Shown one piece after another: positions 17,682 to 26,277 of a stretch of DNA of 64,000 bases; the stretch's first letter is position 1, and the number at the start of each line of letters is the position of its first letter. The notes below the pieces were generated by a model, which saw only the letters and a list, made by a program, of their open reading frames with translations, was not told the origin of the DNA and ran no database searches. Made by a program: the position numbers and the translations under genes. Source of the stretch: Dyella acidiphila (GTDB lineage Bacteria; Pseudomonadota; Gammaproteobacteria; Xanthomonadales; Rhodanobacteraceae); assembly GCF_014863405.1 (NCBI RefSeq), contig NZ_JACZZA010000009.1, positions 62,001-126,000 of the forward strand, written 5' to 3'.

Positions 17682-18161
17682 TCAGTGGCCGTTGAAGCCG
17701 CCGAAGCGGCTTACGCCGATGGAAATACCCATGCTGCCGGTGGGGTGGTCGCAGCTGCCGGTGTTCTGGGTGATGTTGACGTTGCCGGACTGATAGCTGC
17801 CGGTGCCGAAATGGCTGGCGCTGACCACGCCCATGCCCACGTCGCCATGGACCTGGGCCTTGTTGTAGGTGGAATCGTCGCAGGCCGGCGCCGAGGCGGT
17901 GTCATTGCCGCGCGCACCGCTGTGGTCGCCGTAATACACGCCGGGCGCAGACGCGGGGCGTGCACCGTTGATGGTGACGGCGCTGGGGTTGGGCTGGGCG
18001 GTAGCGCTAGAGGCGCTGGCCGGTTGCGTGGTGCTGGCGGGAGCGCTGGTGGCACTGTTCGGCGGCAGCTTCAGGTTCAGCTGCGGCTGACTGGCCGATT
18101 GCGCCCATGCTGCGGTCGTCAGCAGGCATGCGGCCAGGGCGGTCATGGCTCGTCTGTTCAT
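17682..18161 (-). CDS. Small secreted protein of unknown function
   Basis: A 159-residue protein with a clean signal peptide (MNRRAMTALAACLLTTAAWA, cleavage near AWA-QS). The mature N-terminal third is a Ser/Ala/Pro/Thr-rich linker; the C-terminal half is richer in Gly, Ser and Asn, has two Cys (in APACDDST and NTGSCDHP) that could form a disulfide, and ends in Gly/Phe-rich sequence. I recognise no family. The start at 18161 is supported by GGAGC 4 nt upstream. Not in an operon with its neighbours. Confidence 0.6.
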   Translation of the reverse strand: MNRRAMTALAACLLTTAAWAQSASQPQLNLKLPPNSATSAPASTTQPASASSATAQPNPSAVTINGARPASAPGVYYGDHSGARGNDTASAPACDDSTYNKAQVHGDVGMGVVSASHFGTGSYQSGNVNITQNTGSCDHPTGSMGISIGVSRFGGFNGH

Positions 18162-18316
18162 AGAAGCTCCGGGGTTCATCGCCGACATAACGCACGGCGG
18201 TGGGCCGCCGTGCACATGCCTGTTCGATTGAATGCGGGTGCCTGAAGTTCCATTCAAGACTTGGTTTGTGAAGGTCCAGCTTTGGCGATCTGCAACCGTC
18301 ATCGGCCCTGAATGCA

Positions 18317-18355
18317 CCATGCCGCCATCCTGCTTTCGCCGGAATGACGGCATGG
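18317..18355. repeat. Inverted repeat beyond the parC 3' end
   Basis: Arms CCATGCCGCCAT (18317-18328) and ATGACGGCATGG (18344-18355) pair with one mismatch around a CGGAATGACGG-type core similar to the element at 14083. It lies about 40 nt past the parC stop and could stabilise or terminate that mRNA. Confidence 0.55.
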
Positions 18356-18395
18356 CGGTATCGAGCTGCAGGTTGTCATGCGGCCGCCTGCCTGG

Positions 18396-20636
18396 TTAAC
18401 CGGTGGTCTCGATCCGCTCCACCCGCCGCAACCCACGCGGCAGCACGCCGCCGCGGGTGGCGCGATTGCCGCCGTATTCGACCAGGTCCGCCCAGCGCAG
18501 GGTCAGCTTGCGCTGGCCGGCGAACAGCGTGACCTCGCCCTTGCCCTCGGTCACCACGGCGACGCCGGCGACGCGCTCGTCGCCGCTGCCGAGCTTGCTC
18601 TTGGGAATTTCGATCAGCTTGTTGCCCTTGCCCTTGTCCAGCTCCGGCAGTTCCGCCACCGAGAACATCAGCAGGTGGCCCTCAGTGGTGACCACCACGA
18701 TGCGGTCGCGGGAAGGCTCGGCGCTCACCTGTGGCGCCAGCACGCGCGCACCGTCGCCGAGCGTGATGATCTGCTTGCCGGCCTTGTTGCGCCCGGTCAA
18801 CGCCTCGAAGCGGGTGACGAAGCCGTAGCCGAAGTCGGTGGCCAGCACCAGGCGCGTGTCGTTGTCGCCGGCGGCAAGGGCATCGAAGCGTGCGCCGCCG
18901 GGCGGAGTGAAGCGGCCGGTCAGGGGCTCGCCGTTGCCGCGTGCCGACGGCAGCGTATGCGCCGGCGTGGAATAGCTGCGGCCGGTGGAGTCGATTACCG
19001 CTACTTGCTGCGTGGTGCGTGTTTTCACCGTGGCCAGCAGGCTGTCGCCTTCGCGGTAGGACAGGCCTTCGGCATCGACATCGTGGCCCTTGGCGGCGCG
19101 GATCCAGCCCTTCTGGCTCAGCACCACGGTGACCGGTTCGCTGGCCACCAGCGCGCTTTCGTCCAGCGCCTGCGCAGCTTCGCGCTGCACCAGCGGGGAG
19201 CGGCGCTCGTCGCCGAACTTGGCGGCGTCGGCGCGCAGTTCTTCCTTGATCAGGCCCTTGAGCTTGGCCGGCGATTTCAGCAGCACGTTGATCTTGGCAC
19301 GCTCCTCTTCCAGTTGATCGCGCTCGCCGTTGATCTTCATTTCCTCCAGGCGCGCCAACTGGCGCAGCCTGGTTTCGAGGATGTAGTCGGTTTGTTCCTC
19401 GCTGAGCCGGAAGCGCGCCATCAGCACCGGCTTGGGCTCTTCCTCGGTGCGGATGATGCGGATCACCTCGTCCAGGTTGAGGTAGGCGATGCGCAAACCT
19501 TCCAGCAAATGCAGGCGGCGCTCGACCTTGGCCAGGCGGTGGTTGAGGCGGCGCGTCACGGTGTCGACGCGGAAGCTCAGCCACTCGGTGAGGATGCGCT
19601 TGAGATCCTTCACCTGCGGGCGGCCGTCCAGGCCGATCATGTTGAGGTTGACGCGGAAGCTCTTTTCCAGATCGGTGGTGGCGAACAGATGCTGCATCAT
19701 CTCGTCCGCGTCGACGCGGTTCGAGCGCGGCACCAGTACCAGGCGGATCGGATTTTCGTGATCGGATTCGTCGCGCAGGTCCTCCAGCATCGGCAGCTTC
19801 TTGGCGCGCATCTGCGCGGCGATCTGCTCCAGGATCTTGGACGGGCTGACCTGGTGCGGCAGCGCGGTGATCACCGTATTGCCGTCTTCGTGCTGGTACA
19901 CGGCACGCGCGCGGATCGAGCCGGTGCCGCTCTGGTACATCGCCATCAGTTCGTTGCGCGGGGTGATGATTTCCGCTTCGGTGGGGTAATCCGGTCCGCG
20001 CACGTGTTCGCACAGATCCGCCACGGTGGCGTCCGGATCGTCCAGCAGGCGGATGCAGGCGCTGGTGACTTCGCGCAGATTGTGCGGCGGAATATCGGTG
20101 GCCATGCCCACGGCGATGCCCATCGAGCCGTTGAGCAGCACGTGCGGCAAGCGCGCCGGCAGCCAGCTGGGTTCTTCCAGCGTGCCGTCGAAGTTCGCCA
20201 CGAAATCCACCGTGCCCTGGCCCAGTTCGGCCAGCAGCACTTCGGCGATCGGGTTGAGCTTGGACTCGGTGTAGCGCATCGCCGCGAAGCTCTTCGGATC
20301 GTCGGGCGAACCGAAGTTGCCCTGGCCGTCGATCAGCGGATAGCGGTACGAGAACGGCTGCGCCATCAGCACCATGGCTTCATAGCAGGCGCTGTCGCCG
20401 TGCGGATGGAATTTACCGATCACGTCGCCGACGGTGCGCGCGGATTTCTTCGGCTTGGAGCTGGAAGCCAGGCCCAGCTCGCTCATCGCATAGACGATAC
20501 GTCGCTGCACCGGCTTGAGGCCGTCGCCGACAAAGGGCAGGGCGCGGTCCAGCACCACGTACATCGAGTAATCGAGGTAGGCCCGCTCGGCGTATTCCTT
20601 GAGCGGGATCTGTTCGTAATTGGCTTGCAAATTCAT
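18396..20636 (-). CDS. parC: DNA topoisomerase IV subunit A
   Basis: ParC, the DNA breakage-reunion subunit of topoisomerase IV, which decatenates daughter chromosomes. The 746-residue protein opens with the winged-helix domain ([18 protein letters not shown]) and the tower, with the catalytic Tyr in [10 protein letters not shown]. The C-terminal region is a shorter beta-pinwheel than in GyrA and lacks a GyrA box, consistent with ParC (about 750 aa) and not GyrA (about 880 aa). parE is not in the window. Monocistronic, with a palindromic element downstream. Confidence 0.95.
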   Translation of the reverse strand: MNLQANYEQIPLKEYAERAYLDYSMYVVLDRALPFVGDGLKPVQRRIVYAMSELGLASSSKPKKSARTVGDVIGKFHPHGDSACYEAMVLMAQPFSYRYPLIDGQGNFGSPDDPKSFAAMRYTESKLNPIAEVLLAELGQGTVDFVANFDGTLEEPSWLPARLPHVLLNGSMGIAVGMATDIPPHNLREVTSACIRLLDDPDATVADLCEHVRGPDYPTEAEIITPRNELMAMYQSGTGSIRARAVYQHEDGNTVITALPHQVSPSKILEQIAAQMRAKKLPMLEDLRDESDHENPIRLVLVPRSNRVDADEMMQHLFATTDLEKSFRVNLNMIGLDGRPQVKDLKRILTEWLSFRVDTVTRRLNHRLAKVERRLHLLEGLRIAYLNLDEVIRIIRTEEEPKPVLMARFRLSEEQTDYILETRLRQLARLEEMKINGERDQLEEERAKINVLLKSPAKLKGLIKEELRADAAKFGDERRSPLVQREAAQALDESALVASEPVTVVLSQKGWIRAAKGHDVDAEGLSYREGDSLLATVKTRTTQQVAVIDSTGRSYSTPAHTLPSARGNGEPLTGRFTPPGGARFDALAAGDNDTRLVLATDFGYGFVTRFEALTGRNKAGKQIITLGDGARVLAPQVSAEPSRDRIVVVTTEGHLLMFSVAELPELDKGKGNKLIEIPKSKLGSGDERVAGVAVVTEGKGEVTLFAGQRKLTLRWADLVEYGGNRATRGGVLPRGLRRVERIETTG

Positions 20637-20705
20637 GAAAGTGACTATCTGGGCGCAGGGGGCGCCGCGGCCGGCAGATGGTGCCAGATGCCGGCGGCCT
20701 TAGGC

Positions 20706-20711
20706 TAGAAT
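20706..20711 (+). promoter_or_regulatory. Candidate -10 for the small lipoprotein gene
   Basis: TAGAAT (5 of 6 consensus bases) lies 27 nt before the ATG at 20739 in the short parC-lipoprotein intergenic region. No good -35 is apparent. Confidence 0.35.
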
Positions 20712-20738
20712 GCGCCGATTCCTGTCCTGGGCCCCACC

Positions 20739-21203
20739 ATGCACTTTCTACGTATTGCCGCCGTTGCCGTGGCCTGCGCCCTGGTCTCCAGTTGCATGCT
20801 GTATGCGGGCCGGCATCCCTTGCTCGGCTACAAGGACAAGGATCATCCCAAGTCCGATACCGCCCTGGTGGTATGCGAGGAGCAGGCTGGCTATATCTGC
20901 GGCATTACCAGCGTCAACGACAGGAACACCTGGGAGCAGTTGAACGGCGGCAAGACGCCGTGGGTGCGCGTGCTGCCGGGCGCGCAGGTGATCAAGCTCA
21001 CTTTGTCCAATTCGCACCTGGTCAATCGCCCGTGGCTGAAGATCGACAATGTGCAGCCCCAGCATGTGTATCAGGTCAGCGTGACTTTCGACGGCAAGGC
21101 GCTGGGCGCCACCTGGAAGGATCTCGGCAAGATGGATTCCTACACCATCCACATGCCGCGCCAGCCGCTGAAGCCGAAGGCTTATACGGCCAACTTCGAC
21201 TAA
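20739..21203 (+). CDS. Hypothetical lipoprotein
   Basis: A 154-residue protein with a signal peptide ending in LVSSC, so lipidation at Cys19 is likely. The mature part is a single globular region with two more Cys (VVCEEQAGYICG) and an immunoglobulin-like pattern of beta strands (WLKIDNVQPQHVYQVSVTFD). I do not recognise the family. It stands alone, divergent from parC and convergent with the TraB/GumN gene. Confidence 0.65.
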   Translation: MHFLRIAAVAVACALVSSCMLYAGRHPLLGYKDKDHPKSDTALVVCEEQAGYICGITSVNDRNTWEQLNGGKTPWVRVLPGAQVIKLTLSNSHLVNRPWLKIDNVQPQHVYQVSVTFDGKALGATWKDLGKMDSYTIHMPRQPLKPKAYTANFD

Positions 21204-21243
21204 GTAAGGACCGGAGCGGCTACTGCCGCCCGGAACGTGCCAG

Positions 21244-22110
21244 CTAATCCTGCTGCACGGCGATACCCAGCCGGGCCAGTTGCGCCTGCACGCTGTCAGG
21301 GCCGGCCAGGTGCGCGGCGCCGACGGCGATGAAGACGGTGCCCGGCTGTTTCAGCAGGCTGCGGATCTTGTTGGCCCAGGCCGTGTTTCGCTGCACCAGC
21401 AATTCCTGGTAGAGCGCGGGCTCCTGGTTTTTCAGTTCTTCGTTTTCCAGCTTGGCGATGGCCGCCACGTCGCCCTGTTTCCACGCATCGATCAGCGTGA
21501 GCAGCTCATCTTTGTCCTTGTCGATATCGCGCAAAGTGTCGCGCAGAAAGGCGACCTGGACGGGGTTGGGCAAGTCGGCCAGAAACTGGATCTGCTGTTC
21601 GGCCGTTTCCAGGCCCAGCACCGGCTTGCCGGCACGGGTCATTTGCGCCTTGAGCTGCTTGTCCACCCCTTCGGCCGGATCGAGGCCTGCCTTGAGCAAA
21701 GGCGCGACCGACAGAGTCAGTGCCGCCAGCCAGGGCTTCATCGGCTGCAGCGTGCTCGCGCCGCCGGGCAGGCCGGCCAGTTGCGCCGCCTTGGCCAGTG
21801 CGGTGTTGTCGCTCTCGCTGAGCTGGCTGGAAAGCGGATGTGCGGAATCGATGCCGTAGCGAAGCACCAGCGCGGCCATGCTGGCCTGATCATCGTCGGT
21901 GAGTTCGATGTACAGCGACTGGCTTTGCGTCAGCGCCTGGTCGAGGGCAGGGAAGCGCCAGTTGGTGTCGTTCGGCAGCAGATGCACGGTACCGAACAGG
22001 TACACCGTGCTGTTGCCGGCCTTGGCCTGCCACAGCGCAGGATGGGCCAGCACATTTCCGCTGAGCAGGAGCAGGGGCAGGAACAGAACTAGCCATCGAC
22101 GCATGAGCAT
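21244..22110 (-). CDS. TraB/GumN family protein
   Basis: A 288-residue exported protein: a Leu-rich signal peptide, then NSTVYLFGTVHLLPND near the mature N-terminus and a C-terminal VGAAHLAGPDSV motif, the paired GTxHxxP and GxxH signatures of TraB/GumN proteins. These are proposed metalloprotease-like (Tiki-related) enzymes. A second ATG lies two codons in (22104); the upstream site is weak. It starts 17 nt after cfa on the same strand and may be the last gene of the crcB operon. Confidence 0.85.
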   Translation of the reverse strand: MLMRRWLVLFLPLLLLSGNVLAHPALWQAKAGNSTVYLFGTVHLLPNDTNWRFPALDQALTQSQSLYIELTDDDQASMAALVLRYGIDSAHPLSSQLSESDNTALAKAAQLAGLPGGASTLQPMKPWLAALTLSVAPLLKAGLDPAEGVDKQLKAQMTRAGKPVLGLETAEQQIQFLADLPNPVQVAFLRDTLRDIDKDKDELLTLIDAWKQGDVAAIAKLENEELKNQEPALYQELLVQRNTAWANKIRSLLKQPGTVFIAVGAAHLAGPDSVQAQLARLGIAVQQD

Positions 22111-22127
22111 GGGGTCCGGAATAGGTG

Positions 22128-23246
22128 TCAGCGCGGGACGCGGTAGCCGCCGGGCACGCCGTACGGGCTGAGGGTGAGCTGCCAGAGCTGGTCGCGCCGG
22201 CTGCGGAATACGGCCGTCGATACGGCCAGATAGAAATGCCACATGCGGCGGAAACGTTCGTCGTAGCGGGCCGAAAGCGCCGGCCACGCCGAGTCGAAAT
22301 TCACGCGCCAGGCACTGAGCGTGCGGTCGTAATCCGCGCCGAAATTGTGCCAGTCTTCCACCACGAACAGGCCTTCCAGCGCGGTCGCCACCTGGCTGGC
22401 GGCGGGAATCATGGAATTGGGGAAGATGTATTTCTCGATCCATGGATCGGGTCGGCTGGGCGCGTGATTGCTGCCAATGCAATGCAGCAGGAACAGGCCA
22501 TGGTTGTGCAGGCAGCGGCGCGCCATTTCGAAATACTCGCGGTAGTTCTTGCCGCCCACGTGCTCGAACATGCCGATCGACATGATCGCATCGAACGGTT
22601 CGGCCAGTTCGCGGTAGTCCTGCAGGCGGATCTCGATCGGCAATCCCTGGCATAGCTCGCGCGCCAGTTCGGCCTGTTCGCTGGAAACGGTGATGCCTAC
22701 GCCGCTGACGCCGTAGCGCTCGGCCGCGAATTTCAGCGCCTCGCCCCAGCCGCAGCCGATATCGAGCACGCGCATGCCGGGCTTGAGCTGCAGCTTGCGG
22801 CAGATCAGGTCGAGCTTGGCCTCCTGGGCCTCGTCCAGGCTGCCGGCCTGCGCCCAGTAGGCGCAGGAATACATCATCCATTTGCCCAGCATCGCCTTGA
22901 ACAGGTCGTTGCCGCGGTCGTAGTGGGCCTTGCCGATCTCGAACGCATGCTCGCCGCGCTGCAGGTTGATGAAGCGCGCCTTGAGGTGGGCGATCAGCGT
23001 ATCCAGGGTCTTGAGGTGTTCGTCCAGATGGCTGGACAGGATGCGGGTAAACAAGCCGGGCAGATCCTCGGCATCCCACCAGCCATCCATATAGGCCTCG
23101 CCCAGACCGAGCGAGCCATGCGCAAACACGCGGGCGTAGAGCTGCTCATCGTGGACGCGCATATCGGTGGGGGCGGGACCATCGATATGCACGCCGGCAG
23201 CCTGCAGCAGTTCGACGGCGCGCTGCCTCAAGGAATCCTGGCTCAT
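22128..23246 (-). CDS. cfa: Cyclopropane-fatty-acyl-phospholipid synthase family protein
   Basis: Transfers a methylene group from SAM to cis double bonds of membrane phospholipid acyl chains. The 372-residue protein has an N-terminal lipid-binding domain, then a class I methyltransferase core with VLDIGCGWG, AHYDRGNDLFKAMLG ahead of it, and MSIGMFEHVGGKNY containing the bicarbonate-site Glu-His. The start at 23246 is set by AAGGA 5 nt upstream. It follows the DUF190 gene by 8 nt, placing it in the candidate fluoride-riboswitch operon. Whether it is the main CFA synthase or a paralogue cannot be told. Confidence 0.92.
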   Translation of the reverse strand: MSQDSLRQRAVELLQAAGVHIDGPAPTDMRVHDEQLYARVFAHGSLGLGEAYMDGWWDAEDLPGLFTRILSSHLDEHLKTLDTLIAHLKARFINLQRGEHAFEIGKAHYDRGNDLFKAMLGKWMMYSCAYWAQAGSLDEAQEAKLDLICRKLQLKPGMRVLDIGCGWGEALKFAAERYGVSGVGITVSSEQAELARELCQGLPIEIRLQDYRELAEPFDAIMSIGMFEHVGGKNYREYFEMARRCLHNHGLFLLHCIGSNHAPSRPDPWIEKYIFPNSMIPAASQVATALEGLFVVEDWHNFGADYDRTLSAWRVNFDSAWPALSARYDERFRRMWHFYLAVSTAVFRSRRDQLWQLTLSPYGVPGGYRVPR

Positions 23247-23254
23247 CGTGTTCC

Positions 23255-23617
23255 TTAGGTGGTTTCTGCTTGCCCCAAGATACCGAAATGTACGGGCGAC
23301 CACGCATAGACCAGATCAACACTGGCCTCACGAACCAGCCGCAGCAAGGTGTAGGCGTTCGCCTCGCTGAGCAGGAATTCGATCTTCTGCGGCAGATCGT
23401 CGGCCAGCTCGAAAAAGGCCTCGTGATGCAGCACGCCGTGCCGGCCGAATCCGGCTGTGGCGCGAAACACCGAGCCGCCGCCAAGCCGGTTGCGCTTGGC
23501 CAGTTCCAGCAGCCACTCGGAAACCAGCAGGCCGTTATGCCGGGCATGCACGTGCGTGTAGAAGCGCAGGAATATGCCCTGGGTGGCGTTCTTGTCGAAG
23601 GAGCTGTCGAGACTCAT
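23255..23617 (-). CDS. DUF190 (PII-like) protein
   Basis: A 120-residue protein with the DUF190 pattern: RFYTHVHARHNGLLVSEWLL at the N-terminus, then GSVFRATAGFGRHGVLHH. DUF190 proteins adopt a PII-like ferredoxin fold and are often encoded beside crcB, so a regulatory role at the fluoride channel is possible but unproven. Gaps of 10 nt to crcB and 8 nt to cfa indicate one transcript. Confidence 0.88.
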   Translation of the reverse strand: MSLDSSFDKNATQGIFLRFYTHVHARHNGLLVSEWLLELAKRNRLGGGSVFRATAGFGRHGVLHHEAFFELADDLPQKIEFLLSEANAYTLLRLVREASVDLVYAWSPVHFGILGQAETT

Positions 23618-23627
23618 GGCGATCTCC

Positions 23628-24008
23628 TTAGTGGCGCAGCAGGCCGCGGGTGAGAAAGATGCCCAGGATGGTCATCGCCAGGCTACCCAGCAGGTGCACG
23701 GCGATGTGCGTGCCGAACCACAGGTACTGGCCGCGCAGCAGCAGCGTGTCGGCTTCGGCCGAGAAGGTCGAGAACGTGGTCAGGCCGCCGAGAAAACCGG
23801 TGGCGGCGAACAGCCGCAGTTCCGGCGGCAGGGTCTGGAAGTGTTCGAAGATGCCCATCAGGCAGCCCATCATCAGGCCGCCGCTGAGATTGGCCGCCAG
23901 CGTGCCCAGGGGCAGAGTGGGGAAAATCGGGTTGAGCAGCACGCCAAGTATCCAGCGCAACCAGCAACCCAGGGCGCCGCCGATGCCGACGGCGAGGAAT
24001 CCGCTCAT
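23628..24008 (-). CDS. crcB: Fluoride channel CrcB/Fluc
   Basis: A 126-residue four-helix membrane protein that forms dual-topology dimers exporting fluoride. Family signatures are clear: GTLAANLSGGLMMG (pore Asn) and GFLGGLTTFSTFSAE (the TTFSTFS stretch with the polar track and Na+ site). ATG at 24008 is preferred over an in-frame upstream start because the shorter form matches CrcB length. A crcB-type riboswitch candidate lies about 100 nt upstream on the same strand. Confidence 0.96.
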   Translation of the reverse strand: MSGFLAVGIGGALGCWLRWILGVLLNPIFPTLPLGTLAANLSGGLMMGCLMGIFEHFQTLPPELRLFAATGFLGGLTTFSTFSAEADTLLLRGQYLWFGTHIAVHLLGSLAMTILGIFLTRGLLRH

Positions 24009-24103
24009 GCTCACGTTGTGTTGTCTCCCGAGGATAGTGGTTCGACGCAATGGGTCGGTTCCACGACAACACAGGCACGCCCGCGCCGCCGGAAACCGGT
24101 GGT

Positions 24104-24195
24104 GCAGGCATCATCAACCTTGCGGTGGTTTGTTCGACAAGAACATTTCGCATAAGCGCAGTGCTTGCGGAACGGGAGGCATGCCATCTCCCTGA
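24104..24195 (-). promoter_or_regulatory. Fluoride riboswitch (crcB motif) candidate
   Basis: Read on the minus strand, a hairpin GGAGATGGCATGCCTCC (24175-24191) is followed downstream by TGATGATGCCTGC (24104-24116). These correspond to the two conserved halves of the crcB aptamer: the GAUGGCAU loop, whose GGCAU can pair with the AUGCC of the UGAUGAUGCC segment to form the pseudoknot, as in the Pseudomonas syringae example. The connecting stretch is longer than in that example and includes a GTTC/GAAC hairpin. Its position 5' of crcB is the expected one. A covariance-model match would settle it. Confidence 0.78.
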
Positions 24196-24232
24196 AAGCG
24201 GGATGCTAGCCGATGCGCAGCGGCGTTGGTAG

Positions 24233-24273
24233 GTTGGGTCATCCCGGACTTGATCCGGGGGTGGCGACCCAAC
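24233..24273. repeat. Palindromic repeat (GTTGGGTC / CGGACTTGATCCGG family)
   Basis: Outer arms GTTGGGTC (24233-24240) and GACCCAAC (24266-24273) enclose a CCCGGA/TCCGGG stem. The core CGGACTTGATCCGGGGGT is identical to the one at 54031-54048. It abuts the stop codon of the family-9 glycosyltransferase gene. Confidence 0.8.
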
Positions 24274-25371
24274 TTACACCGGCTTGGCCAGCTCGGGCAT
24301 CGCCGCGACCATGCGCGCTATGTCTTCGGGTTCTTTGCCATACCCGGCAATCACATGCCGGCCCGGGCCGTAAGGGCCCCATTCCTCGGCGCTGGTGGCG
24401 GTAAACAGGCCCATGGTCGGCACATCCGACGCGCACGCCAGATGCATGATGCCGCAGTCGGCACTGATGTAGACATCCAGGCTGGACAGTACGCTGGCGA
24501 TCTTGCGCAGATCGCTGGAGTAGTAGGCCGGATAGCGCGAGCTGAGCATCGATACGCCCGAGGCAGGCAGGATCTCCACGATGCGATGGTCCGGATACTG
24601 CGCTTCCAGCACCTGGATAAAACGCGTCCACCACGCTTCCCCGAGCAGCTTCGGGCCGGTGGCATTGGCGAAGATGCCGATGATGCCGCGGCCGGCCGAG
24701 TGCATGCCGCCGGCAGCCAGCGAGCGCATCAGCGTGGCGCGGCCTTGGGCGCGTTCGCTGTCGGCGAGGCGGATATCGGGAACCGGATAATCGGCCGACG
24801 TATCGCGGCCCATCGCGCTGCGCAGCAGATAGACCGGACGGCGTCCCTTGCTCGGCAGGTTCTCCGGCAACGGCACCGCGTGAGTGATCTCGCCGTGCTT
24901 CTTCGGGCTGCTGAAGCCCAGCGTGTAGGTGGCGTTGGACAGCAGCATCAGCAGGCGGCCGGTCTGCGACAGCGGATCGGCATCGATCGCCAGGTCGTAG
25001 CGGATCTTGCGCATGCGCCGCAGCGTGCCGAAAAACTGCAACGGATGTCCGACGCCGTGCGCCGGCAGCCGGAAGATGCGCTGCACGCTGAAGAAATGGC
25101 CGTACACATCGTCGGCGATCGGGCTGCGCGTAAGAATGTCGATTTCCGCCGCCGGATAGACCCGTTCCAGTTCGGTCAGCAACGGCGTCAGCAGCAGCGT
25201 ATTGCCCAGGCTGTGGCTGACATGGCAGACCAGGATGCGATAGATGCCCTTGTCCGGCAGCGCCGCCGAGCTCGGCTGGCCGTGGTTGCCGAACACCATG
25301 CGCATGAGCCGGCGCGCGATCTTGCGGCGCAGGTCGTTGATCGGGTCGTAATAGCGCGTGTTCTTCAGCAC
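24274..25371 (-). CDS. Glycosyltransferase family 9 (heptosyltransferase-like)
   Basis: A 365-residue GT-B protein of the ADP-heptose:LPS heptosyltransferase family. The N-terminal domain has ILVCHVSHSLGNTLLLTPLL, the usual GDxLLxTPxL-like start; the C-terminal nucleotide-sugar domain has IIGIFANATGPKLLGEAWW and ISADCGIMHLACASDVPTMGLF, matching the D-SGxxHxA pattern with Cys in place of Ser-Gly context. Probably adds heptose or a related sugar to lipopolysaccharide. It starts with GTG; a TATAGT -10 element at 25401-25406 supports a promoter of its own. Confidence 0.85.
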   Translation of the reverse strand: MLKNTRYYDPINDLRRKIARRLMRMVFGNHGQPSSAALPDKGIYRILVCHVSHSLGNTLLLTPLLTELERVYPAAEIDILTRSPIADDVYGHFFSVQRIFRLPAHGVGHPLQFFGTLRRMRKIRYDLAIDADPLSQTGRLLMLLSNATYTLGFSSPKKHGEITHAVPLPENLPSKGRRPVYLLRSAMGRDTSADYPVPDIRLADSERAQGRATLMRSLAAGGMHSAGRGIIGIFANATGPKLLGEAWWTRFIQVLEAQYPDHRIVEILPASGVSMLSSRYPAYYSSDLRKIASVLSSLDVYISADCGIMHLACASDVPTMGLFTATSAEEWGPYGPGRHVIAGYGKEPEDIARMVAAMPELAKPV

Positions 25372-25400
25372 GGTCGGTTCGCGGCGATTGGGCAGCGGCG

Positions 25401-25406
25401 ACTATA
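25401..25406 (-). promoter_or_regulatory. Candidate -10 for the glycosyltransferase gene
   Basis: TATAGT on the minus strand, 29 nt before the GTG at 25371 and overlapping the stop codon of the upstream gene. This gives a short leader of about 23 nt. No clear -35. Confidence 0.4.
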
Positions 25407-25881
25407 CCGGTTCACCAGCCGCTGTCAGCAGCTGGCGCGCGATCAACCACTCGCGGGCATTCTCCGCGTCCTGCTCGAACCAGGCCTGGGCCGAACCGAG
25501 CCGGAAGGTATAGCCCCAGGTATCCATATCGGTCATCACGCGCACACGTCCCACACCCGGCAGGGTGCCGCCCAGCACGATCTGCAGGTAGCACACGGCG
25601 TCCTCTTCGGCGATCGAGTCGGTGGCGTCGGTATGGGTTGTCGCGCGCCGCTCCGGCGGCAGCACGATCAGGTGGCCGGCCTCGTGCAGCAGGGAATGCA
25701 CCGGTGTATCGCTGCGCGCATAAACCTCGTGGCCGATGATGCCGGCCTCGTCCTCGCCCCAATAGCTGCCGGGAATGGCCTGGCCATCGGCCACGCGAAC
25801 CAAGTGCAGGCCGTAACGGGCGAGCAGGGCTTCGACGGGTGTGCCGTCGATGTCAGCGAGGCGTAGGACGGATGGCTGCAT
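25402..25881 (-). CDS. Small HEAGH-motif putative metalloprotease
   Basis: A 159-residue protein with LLHEAGHLIVLPPE at the centre, an HExxH zinc-binding and catalytic signature, followed about 25 residues later by SIAEEDAVCYLQ, whose Glu residues could provide the third ligand as in gluzincins. The rest contains no recognised domain and no signal peptide. The start at 25881 has GGGAG 5 nt upstream. I do not recognise a characterised family; a structural role of the motif cannot be excluded. Confidence 0.62.
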   Translation of the reverse strand: MQPSVLRLADIDGTPVEALLARYGLHLVRVADGQAIPGSYWGEDEAGIIGHEVYARSDTPVHSLLHEAGHLIVLPPERRATTHTDATDSIAEEDAVCYLQIVLGGTLPGVGRVRVMTDMDTWGYTFRLGSAQAWFEQDAENAREWLIARQLLTAAGEPV

Positions 25882-25887
25882 CTTGCT

Positions 25888-25990
25888 CCCTTCCCCTCCA
25901 GGAGAGGGTTGGGGTGAGGGGTCAACCTCGCAGAAGGTTGACCTTTGCGTTGCTTGGAAAGAAGCCCTCTCCCTGGCGGGGAGAAGGCGC
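25888..25990. repeat. Long imperfect inverted repeat (CCCTCTCC...GGAGAGGG type)
   Basis: The left part CTCCAGGAGAGGGTT and the right part CCCTCTCCCTGGCGGGGAG are imperfectly complementary, around a TCAACCT/AGGTTGA hairpin (25922-25940). Elements of this CCCTCTCC/GGAGAGGG kind are dispersed in xanthomonad genomes. It fills the space between the HEAGH gene and the 3' end of minE. Confidence 0.65.
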
Positions 25991-25996
25991 AGAGCA

Positions 25997-26272
25997 TCAG
26001 GTCGCCGCGTTGCCCGCGGGCTTGCCGTCCGGCAGCGCTACCGACAGCTCCAGCACTTCGTGGCCGCTGTCGCGCTCGACATTGATGTTGATCGCTTCGA
26101 GGTCGACGTTGACGTACTTCTTGATGACCTCGAGCAATTCGTTGCGCAGCAGCGGCAGGTAGTCCGGCGCCCCGCGGGTGGAACGTTCCTGCGCGACGAT
26201 GATGCGCAAGCGCTCCTTCGCGACCACCGCCGTGGGTTCGGGCTTACGCTTCAGGAAATCGAGGATACCCAT
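25997..26272 (-). CDS. minE: Cell division topological specificity factor MinE
   Basis: A 91-residue MinE that stimulates MinD ATPase and drives pole-to-pole oscillation, placing the Z ring at mid-cell. It begins [10 protein letters not shown] (membrane-targeting amphipathic helix), then [17 protein letters not shown] (anti-MinCD region) and the dimerisation domain through [19 protein letters not shown] at 26272 is fixed by GGAGGT 8 nt upstream; a TTG three codons earlier is too close to that site. Start is 5 nt after the minD stop. Confidence 0.97.
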   Translation of the reverse strand: MGILDFLKRKPEPTAVVAKERLRIIVAQERSTRGAPDYLPLLRNELLEVIKKYVNVDLEAININVERDSGHEVLELSVALPDGKPAGNAAT

Positions 26273-26277
26273 CGCGG

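Noticed and set aside
18378-20708. Open frame of 776 codons on the strand opposite parC
   Set aside because: It mirrors parC along its length, has no ribosome-binding site or family features, and its composition (repeated His/Gln/Ala/Gly) is what the complement of a GC-rich gene gives.
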